A stretch of 30,420 nucleotides of DNA from Treponema sp. (lineage in GTDB: Bacteria > Spirochaetota > Spirochaetia > Treponematales > Breznakiellaceae), in the NCBI GenBank assembly GCA_031259515.1, contig JAIRLK010000110.1, forward strand, positions 1-30,420. Direction: 5' to 3'. The notes below the pieces were generated by a model. The model ran no database searches and had not been told where the DNA came from. It saw nothing but the letters and a program-made list of their open reading frames with translations. This document shows positions 24,796 through 30,420 of this stretch, piece by piece; the first letter of the stretch is position 1; every line of letters begins with the position of its first letter. Made by a program: the position numbers and the translations under genes.

Positions 24796-26312
24796 ACCAG
24801 GGAATACTTGTCTACGATATTGGAACGACCAGTGTAAAATCAGCAGTTTTTGATCTTTCCGGCTTCCCGGCGGGGTCCGTGTCTGTGGCGTATAAAACCG
24901 AATATCCTCGTTCCGGCTGGGCAGAGCAGGATCCGGAACAATTCTGGTTTGCTGCGGTGCGGGGTACCCGGGAGCTTCTTGCCCTTCCGGAAGTTTCCGC
25001 CATTGAGATAGTTGCGGTGGGTCTTGCCGGTCACATGAATGGCTGTCTTCCCGTTGATGCCGAGGGCAATCCCTGTTACCCGGAGCTGATCCATGCCGAT
25101 TCCAGAAGCGGACGCCAGAGCGCGCGAATTCGCGGCCTTTTAGGGGAAGATTATCTGTATCGGGAGACCGCGAACCCTACTGACGGGCATCTGTCCCTTC
25201 CCAAAATTCTCTGGCTCAAGGATGAACAGCGGGCAGCGTTTGACAAGACCGCCTGGTTTCTTAACGCCAAGGATTATCTGCGTTTTAAATTGACCGGGGT
25301 TTTGGGCGAGACCGACTTCTCCGATGCCTCCCTTACCGGGGCCTTTAATCTTGAAAAACGGGACTGGTCCTGGAATATTATTGATGTTTTAGGTCTGCCG
25401 CGCGAGCGGTTTCCCGCCGTGAGAAGCGGCGTTGAAGGGGGAGGGTATATTTCAAAAGAAGCGGCGGCGGTCTTGGGTTTAAAACCGGGAATTCCGGTTT
25501 CTGTGGGCGGCGGGGACGCCGCCTGTGCGACCCGTGGCAGCGGGGTGTCCGGCAGCGGGCAGGCGTATATCTCTCTGGGTTCCAGCGCCTGGGTTTCCCG
25601 CCTGTCTTCTGCGCCGGTTTTGGACCCCAAACGGCGGATGCAGAATTTCTTTGATCTTGACGGCCGCTCTTGTAATGTCTGCGGAACATTGCAGAGCGCC
25701 GGGAGCGCCGTTGATTGGGCGTTCCGCCTCCTGCGGGGATCGGAATCGGTTTCCTCAGATTACCGGCAGATCGAGAAGGATTTAGACACGGTTCCTCCGG
25801 GTTCGGAGGGGGTGATTTTCCTTCCCTACTTGATGGGAGAGCGGACCCCCCATTGGGATGCGTCCGCCCGGGGATTGTTTATCGGCCTTTCCCTCTCGTC
25901 AGGTCCCCAATCCCTGCTTCGTTCAGTATATGAAGGAATCGCCTTTGGCCTTAAAGAAATAATTGATATATACGGGGATCTCTCCATGCCTATTGATTCC
26001 CTTATTTTATTGGGAGGAGGAACCCGCGGTGCATTCTGGCGGCGGATCATCTGCGACGTAATCGGTAAGCCGCTGATCATTCATCCCTTTCCAACTCACG
26101 CCATTTCCTTGGGCGCGGCAATGGCGGCGGGCGTATCGGCTGGGATATGGCCGAATTTGGAAGAAGCGCCGGGTTCAGGCGTTCCGGCAGGAGAACGGCT
26201 TACATCTGAGCCCTCAAAAAATGCGGTATACGCCCGGTATTACGGTCTGTATCAGGAAATTTACGGCCGGGTCAAACCGGTCTTTGACGAATTAGCGGAA
26301 ATTAGAAGATGA
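24792..26312 (+). CDS. FGGY-family carbohydrate kinase (xylulokinase-like)
   Basis: A 506-residue kinase with the FGGY/ASKHA fold. The N-terminal phosphate loop is YDIGTTSVKSAVFD. The likely catalytic base is Asp242 in VGGGDAACATRGSG. The C-terminal adenosine site is SLILLGGGTRGAFWRRIICD. XylB-like features include GLAGHMNGCLPVD and FLPYLMGERTPHWD. The expected reaction is ATP-dependent phosphorylation of a ketose such as D-xylulose, D-ribulose or a ketohexose. The exact sugar cannot be decided here. It overlaps the permease stop and the start region of the next gene, so it belongs to the same transcript. Confidence 0.9.
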   Translation: MNQGILVYDIGTTSVKSAVFDLSGFPAGSVSVAYKTEYPRSGWAEQDPEQFWFAAVRGTRELLALPEVSAIEIVAVGLAGHMNGCLPVDAEGNPCYPELIHADSRSGRQSARIRGLLGEDYLYRETANPTDGHLSLPKILWLKDEQRAAFDKTAWFLNAKDYLRFKLTGVLGETDFSDASLTGAFNLEKRDWSWNIIDVLGLPRERFPAVRSGVEGGGYISKEAAAVLGLKPGIPVSVGGGDAACATRGSGVSGSGQAYISLGSSAWVSRLSSAPVLDPKRRMQNFFDLDGRSCNVCGTLQSAGSAVDWAFRLLRGSESVSSDYRQIEKDLDTVPPGSEGVIFLPYLMGERTPHWDASARGLFIGLSLSSGPQSLLRSVYEGIAFGLKEIIDIYGDLSMPIDSLILLGGGTRGAFWRRIICDVIGKPLIIHPFPTHAISLGAAMAAGVSAGIWPNLEEAPGSGVPAGERLTSEPSKNAVYARYYGLYQEIYGRVKPVFDELAEIRR

Positions 26313-26332
26313 TTGGGAGGTTGGTGATAGAT

Positions 26333-27328
26333 ATGAAGGCGTTGGTGATTGAAAAACCGGGAAGCGTTGCGGTTAAGACCGTACCGCTTCCGGCAGTGGG
26401 GGATCATGATGTGCGGATACAGGTTATGGCTTCGGGGATATGCGGGACGGATGTGCATATTTTTCGGGGAGATTACTTGGGATCCTATCCAGTGATTCCG
26501 GGGCATGAATTTGCCGGGGTCGTTGAATCGGCGGGCGCTAAGGTTACGAGGTTTAAAGTTGGGGATCATGTGGCGATAGAGCCGAATATTAGCTGCGATA
26601 ATTGTCATGCCTGTCTCAACAACCGGCAGAATTTCTGCGATCATTGGAATGGGGTAGGGGTTACTTTGCCGGGGGGCATGGCTGAATACGCTGTCGTCCC
26701 GGAGAAAGGGGTCTTTAGTATCGGCTCCTTGTCCTTTCTTTCTGGCTCCTTTATGGAGCCCCTTTCCTGCGTACTCCACGGGGTCGAGCGTGCACGAATG
26801 CGGCTGGCCGATAGGGTGGCAATTTTAGGGGCGGGGCCTATCGGCATTCTCCTGTCCAAAGTGATTCAGCTTCAGGGCGCAAGCGATATTACCCAGGTCG
26901 ATAAGAATCAGAGCCGGCTGGAACTGGCCAAGGCTTCGGGAGCGCGGTATATATGTTCTTCCCTGGATGAGCTTGAAGGTGAATCCTATGATACGGTGGT
27001 GGAAGCGGCGGGTTCGGCGTTTCTTATGGAGCAAAGTTTGAAGTATGTTCGGAAGGGCGGAACCCTGCTCTGGTTCGGCGTGCCTAAACGGGATGCGGCG
27101 GTGAGTATCCCTGCCTTTACCTTCTTTGAGAAAGGATTAACTATCCTCTCTTCCTACACTTCGGTGCGGAATTCAATTCAGGCGGTGCGTCTCCTTGAGT
27201 CCGGCAAGATCGATGTTTCAAAGCTGGTTTCTCATCAGCTCCCCCTGGAAGATTTTGTTAAAGGGGTGGAGACGATTGAGCAGGGAACCGAGGGGGTCCT
27301 CAAGGTTGTAATACTGCCTAATGGATGA
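26333..27328 (+). CDS. Zinc-dependent medium-chain polyol/alcohol dehydrogenase
   Basis: A 331-residue enzyme of the sorbitol dehydrogenase/L-threonine dehydrogenase type. Catalytic zinc residues are Cys37 (GICGTD) and His58-Glu59 (PGHEF), with Glu142 nearby. The structural zinc has four Cys at 88, 91, 94 and 102 (SCDNCHAC...FC). The NAD(P) motif GAGPIG is at 166-171, followed by an acidic residue in VDKN that favours NAD. It probably oxidises the imported polyol to a ketose. The start is uncertain. ATG 26333 follows GGGAGG by 12 bases. GTG 26324 is too close to it. ATG 26309 overlaps the kinase stop but has only a poor site. Confidence 0.9.
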   Translation: MKALVIEKPGSVAVKTVPLPAVGDHDVRIQVMASGICGTDVHIFRGDYLGSYPVIPGHEFAGVVESAGAKVTRFKVGDHVAIEPNISCDNCHACLNNRQNFCDHWNGVGVTLPGGMAEYAVVPEKGVFSIGSLSFLSGSFMEPLSCVLHGVERARMRLADRVAILGAGPIGILLSKVIQLQGASDITQVDKNQSRLELAKASGARYICSSLDELEGESYDTVVEAAGSAFLMEQSLKYVRKGGTLLWFGVPKRDAAVSIPAFTFFEKGLTILSSYTSVRNSIQAVRLLESGKIDVSKLVSHQLPLEDFVKGVETIEQGTEGVLKVVILPNG

Positions 27329-27394
27329 GGCTTCCAGGAAAGAAAACAAGCCGCGAATGTACTTTTGTAATATTTATAGATAGAGGAGTTTTTT

Positions 27395-28183
27395 ATGGCG
27401 CAGACAATTCTTGATCGTTTCAGACTGGACGGGAGAACCGCCCTCGTTACCGGCGGAGCGCAGGGTATAGGGCAGGCTTATTGTTTTGCCCTGGGAGAAG
27501 CGGGAGCGAAGATAGCGGTGGTCGATATTAACCTGCCGCTGGCTGAAGAAACGGCCCAGGAACTTGGGAAGAAGGGCATTGACGCTATCGCCCTTAAAGC
27601 CGATGTTACCAGTCCCGATGATGCCGCCCGGATGGTAAAGGCGGTCGTTGATACCTGGGGGAGCCTTACTATCGGGGTGAATAACGCCGGTATGGGAGTC
27701 TGGCGGGATGCCTTAACCCAGAGTTTTGATGAATGGCGGAAGATCCTCGCTTTGAACTTGGACGCAGTTTTCCTCTGCGCCCAGGCGGAGGCGCGGGAGA
27801 TGGAGAAGGCGGGATATGGAAAGATCATCAATACCGCTTCGATGTCGGCCCATATTTCGAATACTCCCCAAAACCAGTGCGCGTATAACGCATCCAAGGC
27901 CGGGGTCCTTCACCTTACGCGGAGCCTTGCCGCCGAGTGGGCGCCTAAAAACATCCTGGTCAACAGCATCAGTCCCGGTTATACCAAGACCGCCCTGGTA
28001 GACAAGTTGCTGGAAACACCGGAAGGGAAAACCATGCTGCCCAAATGGCTTGAGAAGATACCTCTGGGAAGAATGGCTTCTACCGAAGATCTTCAAGGGG
28101 CTGTCGTGTATCTTGCAACTTCCGCATCGGATTATATGACGGGATCGGATATTGTTATTGACGGCGGCTACTGTTGTTGGTAG
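27395..28183 (+). CDS. Short-chain dehydrogenase/reductase (polyol/ketose type)
   Basis: A 262-residue classical SDR. The cofactor motif TGGAQGIG is at 19-26, with Asp44 after beta2 (VVDIN) suggesting NAD(H). NNAG is at 96-99. Catalytic residues are Asn121, Ser149, Tyr164 and Lys168 (YNASK). The C-terminus GSDIVIDGGYCCW is usual for the family. Its place after a kinase and a zinc dehydrogenase suggests it interconverts a sugar alcohol and a ketose, for example an arabinitol, sorbitol or mannitol dehydrogenase. The substrate is unproven. GAGGAG lies seven bases before the ATG. The 66-base gap before it shows no strong terminator, so it is probably the last gene of the operon. Confidence 0.9.
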   Translation: MAQTILDRFRLDGRTALVTGGAQGIGQAYCFALGEAGAKIAVVDINLPLAEETAQELGKKGIDAIALKADVTSPDDAARMVKAVVDTWGSLTIGVNNAGMGVWRDALTQSFDEWRKILALNLDAVFLCAQAEAREMEKAGYGKIINTASMSAHISNTPQNQCAYNASKAGVLHLTRSLAAEWAPKNILVNSISPGYTKTALVDKLLETPEGKTMLPKWLEKIPLGRMASTEDLQGAVVYLATSASDYMTGSDIVIDGGYCCW

Positions 28184-28192
28184 TAGTTAGGA

Positions 28193-28216
28193 GCCGCCTG
28201 ATTATGGTCAGGCGGC
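28193..28216 (+). terminator. Hairpin at the end of the polyol operon
   Basis: GCCGCCTGA (28193-28201) pairs with TCAGGCGGC (28208-28216), a 9-bp GC-rich stem nine bases after the SDR stop. No T-run follows, so it may work with Rho or as a 3' stabiliser. Confidence 0.55.
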
Positions 28217-28294
28217 CGTGATATAAATTCGTATTGAAGTAGACAGAATCAACATTATCAAAAGTATTATACGCCTTTCTAAAAAAATTACGTT

Positions 28295-28336
28295 TGCGTC
28301 CGACACGACTCGAACGTGCTACCTACAGATTCGAAG
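28295..28336 (-). pseudogene. 3' half of a tRNA-Arg gene (anticodon TCG), likely attachment-site scar
   Basis: Read on the minus strand this gives, in order: anticodon loop CTTCGAA (U33 present, anticodon TCG), stem strand TCTGT, variable loop AGGTA, T-stem GCACG, T-loop TTCGAGT, T-stem CGTGT, acceptor strand CGGACGC and discriminator A. The T-arm pairs over five bases. The matching 5' half, which should start GCGTCCG and carry ACAGA opposite TCTGT, is absent. Integrases often use tRNA 3' halves as att sites, so this may mark the edge of a past or present mobile element. CCA is not encoded. Confidence 0.6.
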
Positions 28337-28893
28337 CTTGCGCCATGCTATATGTTCAGTAAAGCAAATATAAGAAACATTTTTATTCTAATCAATACTC
28401 TTTTTAATCAATTTTATTCATTTTAGTTGTCATTCAATTTGTCAAAGGTTTTAAGAACCTACAGATAGGGTATCTGTTTGGCGCTTGCAAGTCCTTGTAA
28501 TATAAGGACTTACGAACGGGCTTCTGCGAGTATGACAAGATGATGTGATAAAAACGAGCCCCAAAACCGTCGGATAACGGTGTTTCAAGACTGTATCCGG
28601 AGGCTTACGGTTTGTGTTTCTCTATGGCCTTCTATTGTGCCCCTGGTTGTTTTCTAAGACGCCGGTTACAGGAACCGCCGAAGCGGAGCAAGTATCCAGT
28701 ATCCGCCTATTTGAAAATACTCGCCTGAAAAGCAGCCCCAGACACTCCCCCTCCACCGGTTCTTTCTGCGGGTCAGGAAGATTGCGGAGTTTGCCTCTCC
28801 CTAGGGGATTGCAAACTTGCAAACTTCCCGGAAGCCCTGTCCGGGTTTCCCGGAGGGGTTGCTGAGTAACCGGCTGGCGGAGGGTTACGGCTA
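28337..28893. other. AT-rich then mixed intergenic region without a recognisable gene
   Basis: Two compact hairpins are visible: ACAGATA/TATCTGT with a 3-base loop (28461-28477) and AAGTCCTT/AAGGACTT (28489-28511). The decamer ACCTACAGAT occurs both in the tRNA fragment (28321-28330) and at 28457-28466. GCAAACTT is repeated in tandem near 28808-28824. Short ORFs on both strands around 28614-28897 lack ribosome-binding sites and known motifs, so I do not call them. Confidence 0.45.
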
Positions 28894-29193
28894 TCATGTT
28901 TCACCGGATACCGGAATAGGGCGTATGCCAAACCCCAAGGAGGACAGGACTTGCAGGATTGTTTCAAATGAGGGATTGCTGCCTTGTGAAAGGGACTTGT
29001 AGAGGCTCGCCCGGCCCCGGCCGGCATCATCGGCAATCTTTGCCATACCACGAGCACGGGCAACATCTCCGATTGCGGTAACGATAAGATCGGGATCGCC
29101 GCTCTTGAAAATATCATCCAGATAAACGGCTATTTGTTCCTCCGTTTCCAGATATTCCGCCGGGTCCCATACGGTTGTTTTGACTGGTTTCAT
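28894..29193 (-). CDS. HigA-like antitoxin (addiction-module antidote, HTH)
   Basis: A 99-residue protein. It starts MKPVKTTVWDPAEYLETEEQ, the usual opening of the TIGR02684-type antidote family. A helix-turn-helix is visible at about 50-80 (MAKIADDAGRGRASLYKSLS), followed by NPSFETILQVLSSLGF. It should neutralise the toxin encoded just before it and repress their shared promoter. ATG 29193 starts one base after the toxin stop, with GAGGGG upstream. A longer start at 29208 would overlap the toxin gene. Toxin-first order is as in higBA modules. Confidence 0.88.
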   Translation of the reverse strand: MKPVKTTVWDPAEYLETEEQIAVYLDDIFKSGDPDLIVTAIGDVARARGMAKIADDAGRGRASLYKSLSQGSNPSFETILQVLSSLGFGIRPIPVSGET

Positions 29194-29194
29194 G

Positions 29195-29494
29195 TTATAC
29201 CCCCTCAAGGTTTTGAGCGATCTGTTTCGCGGTTTCTATATCCCTGCTCTGGGTTGACTTGTCACCGCCGCAAAGCAGGACAACAATTTTTTCCCTCCGC
29301 CGGGTGAAATACACCCGGAAACCGGGACCGTAATCAATACGCAATTCGGAAACACCATTCCTCACCGGCTTGCTATCCCCAAAGTTACCGGCAGAAATGC
29401 GACGGATACGGGCATTGATAATCGTCTGTGTTACCTGGTCGCCCAAGCCCCGGATCCACGTTTTGAAGTGTTCTGTTTCCCGTATCGCTATCAT
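29195..29494 (-). CDS. RelE/HigB-type toxin (addiction-module killer protein)
   Basis: A 99-residue basic protein of the TIGR02683-type killer family within RelE/ParE. Conserved features are ETEHFKTWIRGL at the start, SKPVRNGVSELRIDYGPGFR and VYFTRRREKIVVLLCGGDK. It probably acts as a ribosome-dependent mRNase, but this subfamily is poorly tested. I choose ATG 29494. The in-frame ATG at 29521 lies upstream of the predicted -10 box and would not be transcribed from that promoter. It is followed one base later by the antitoxin start. Confidence 0.88.
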   Translation of the reverse strand: MIAIRETEHFKTWIRGLGDQVTQTIINARIRRISAGNFGDSKPVRNGVSELRIDYGPGFRVYFTRRREKIVVLLCGGDKSTQSRDIETAKQIAQNLEGV

Positions 29495-29500
29495 ATTTAC

Positions 29501-29529
29501 ATAGTATCCCACAGGATACATAAAATCAA
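29501..29529 (-). promoter_or_regulatory. Toxin-antitoxin promoter with operator in the spacer
   Basis: On the minus strand TTGATT (29529-29524), a 17-base spacer and TACTAT (29506-29501). The inverted repeat GTATCC-CACA-GGATAC (29504-29519, as read on the plus strand) covers the spacer and overlaps the -10 box, as expected for autorepression by the antitoxin. The predicted start falls at about 29494, the A of the toxin ATG. Confidence 0.65.
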
Positions 29530-29864
29530 GAGGATATTGAAAAGTTTTTATCCTATCCGGGGCTGTAGCTTCCTATGGCCGCCCCCGCCTGTTTACCGGT
29601 CCGGAAAGAGAGGACGGCGCATGGGTAGTGAAGGGGTGAAGCAAGCAGGGCGCAGGGTGAAAGCGCCCCGGAACCTTCCCGCATTGCCGGACTTCTTGAC
29701 CCCCCAGGAACGCCACAGCGGCCTTGTACGGGGCGCAAGGCGTTGAATGTGTTCCTCCCACACAACAATCCGGGGCAGAAAACCCCGTAGAGGGACCTTC
29801 TCGTGTGTCCCGGGGGCTGTTTTAGTGTTTGGCTATGGGTTTTTAAGCCACAGGAGGCATTAAC
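29530..29864. other. GC-rich stretch with several hairpins upstream of the HTH gene
   Basis: Much richer in GC than its flanks. Hairpins on the plus strand: GGGCGC/GCGCCC (29648-29668), CGGGG/CCCCG (29771-29787), GGGAC/GTCCC (29792-29811) and TGGCT/AGCCA (29830-29850), the last ending just before the ribosome-binding site of the HTH gene. It may be a structured leader or a repeat family. No known riboswitch is recognised. Confidence 0.4.
29621..29746 (+). CDS. Possible 41-residue basic small protein
   Basis: ATG 29621 follows GAGAGGA by about seven bases, and the frame runs to TGA 29744-29746. The peptide is basic (several RR and KA pairs, for example QAGRRVKAPRNLPALPDFLT) with no recognised domain. 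It lies inside the GC-rich structured stretch, so it could equally be chance reading of a non-coding element. Confidence 0.25.
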   Translation: MGSEGVKQAGRRVKAPRNLPALPDFLTPQERHSGLVRGARR

Positions 29865-30269
29865 ATGAAAAATGACGCAGTAAAGAATATGTTGATATTG
29901 ACGCTTCAACACATCCAACAGACCAATGAATTTCTAAGTACACTCATATCCGTAATAAAAGACACGGAAGAAGAACCCCATCCCTACCCTGTCATTAAAA
30001 CAGTGGAAGAATACCCGGAGCTTTTGTCTGTGAGTAAGGCGGCGGAGTTTATCGGAGTTTCGCGTGGATCTCTTTATCGATTTATCCATGAAAGAAAAAT
30101 ACCTTGTTATAAACCGTCAGGGAAAAGGGTCTATTTCAAGCGGAGTGAATTGGAAAACTTCTTATTCAGGAATAAACAGTTTGCCAGTTATGAAATTGCA
30201 GAAAAGGCAGAGGACATTCTGAATAATAGGGAAAGAAAAATACCGCACCCGCATCGAAAAAACCGGTAA
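29865..30269 (+). CDS. Excisionase-family HTH DNA-binding protein
   Basis: A 134-residue protein. An N-terminal helical part (about 1-45) is followed by a MerR-like/excisionase HTH (HTH_17 type) at about 53-100: LSVSKAAEFIGVSRGSLYRF, then IPCYKPSGKRVYFKRSELEN. Such proteins act as recombination directionality factors or small regulators in integrative elements. GGAGG lies about eight bases before the ATG. Codon use is more AT-rich than the core genes to the left, consistent with transfer. No integrase is visible before the window ends. The last dozen codons (KIPHPHRKNR) may be a frameshifted end, because another frame stays open past them to 30375. Confidence 0.8.
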   Translation: MKNDAVKNMLILTLQHIQQTNEFLSTLISVIKDTEEEPHPYPVIKTVEEYPELLSVSKAAEFIGVSRGSLYRFIHERKIPCYKPSGKRVYFKRSELENFLFRNKQFASYEIAEKAEDILNNRERKIPHPHRKNR

Positions 30270-30361
30270 AATAGATACCCTGATACACCTGTCGGTAGAC
30301 CCCCAAACACATAGACGGCTATTAAGAGAATGTCCAGGGTTTATAAAAGAAGCCTCTCCTC

Positions 30362-30420
30362 ATGTCTGCTATTAGAGGGGAATACCGCTCTGGTCCCCTG
30401 CATGATCGGCTATCGAGTGA
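30362..30420 (+). CDS. Possible start of a further ORF (runs off the window)
   Basis: ATG 30362 opens a frame (MSAIRGEYRSGPLHDRLSS) still open at the window end. The spacing to any Shine-Dalgarno is unconvincing, so it may not be a gene. Confidence 0.15.
   Translation, partial: MSAIRGEYRSGPLHDRLSS

Noticed and set aside
28295..28400. Complete tRNA-Arg gene on the minus strand
   Set aside because: The 3' half fits well, but no 5' acceptor strand (GCGTCCG), no good D-arm and no complementary anticodon-stem strand are present.
28614..28897. Overlapping plus- and minus-strand ORFs of 83-91 codons
   Set aside because: No ribosome-binding site, no known motif, and biased residues on both strands. 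Treated as non-coding.
1..30420. CRISPR arrays, complete insertion sequences, rRNA genes
   Set aside because: No regularly spaced repeats, transposase motifs or rRNA signatures were seen on reading both strands.

Overview
The window looks like a spirochaete chromosome, most likely a Treponema or close relative. The main reason is gene order: mltG, dnaG, rpoD, a zinc-ribbon protein, RNase P RNA, a TPR membrane protein, then mreB-mreC-mreD-pbp2-rodA. From memory this matches the order in Treponema pallidum. G-rich coding sequence and stop-start overlaps between genes fit the same picture. No search could be run, so the genus is an inference.

Layout. 1-89 is the tail of a nucleotide-sugar dehydratase. 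394-2823 (minus strand) is a two-gene unit: a GH3-superfamily acyl-amido synthetase followed by a HAD phosphatase. 3120-4657 (plus) holds a cysteine-cluster YkgJ-type protein and a metallo-beta-lactamase-fold hydrolase. 4749-10370 is a tightly overlapped information-processing block: a small ORF, mltG, dnaG, rpoD and a coiled-coil zinc-ribbon protein. RNase P RNA (10524-10960) follows. 11041-20133 is the cell-elongation block: a TPR protein, mreB, mreC, mreD, pbp2 and rodA. It ends with a radical-SAM/DUF2344 fusion protein whose start codon overlaps the rodA stop. A strong hairpin terminator closes this block.

20180-28183 is a polyol or ketose catabolic region. A ketose 3-epimerase is divergent from an operon of a mannitol/sorbitol-type solute-binding protein, two ABC permeases, an FGGY (xylulokinase-like) kinase, a zinc-dependent medium-chain dehydrogenase and a short-chain dehydrogenase. 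The likely logic is uptake of a sugar alcohol, oxidation to a ketose, optional C3 epimerisation, then phosphorylation. No ABC ATPase is encoded here. The binding-protein gene is split by a run of 17 G just after the signal peptide, and a compact three-helix RNA element lies between it and the permeases.

28184-30420 looks accessory. It starts near a 3' half of a tRNA-Arg gene on the minus strand, which could be an attachment-site scar. It continues with a RelE/HigB-type toxin and HigA-type antitoxin pair, a GC-rich non-coding stretch, and an excisionase-type HTH protein near the right edge.

Most notable observations: the poly-G switch in the binding-protein gene, the three-way-junction RNA, an in-frame TAG that cuts off a Glu-rich tail just before rnpB, a near-consensus promoter inside dnaG upstream of rpoD, the tRNA scar, and a toxin-antitoxin promoter whose predicted transcript is leaderless.
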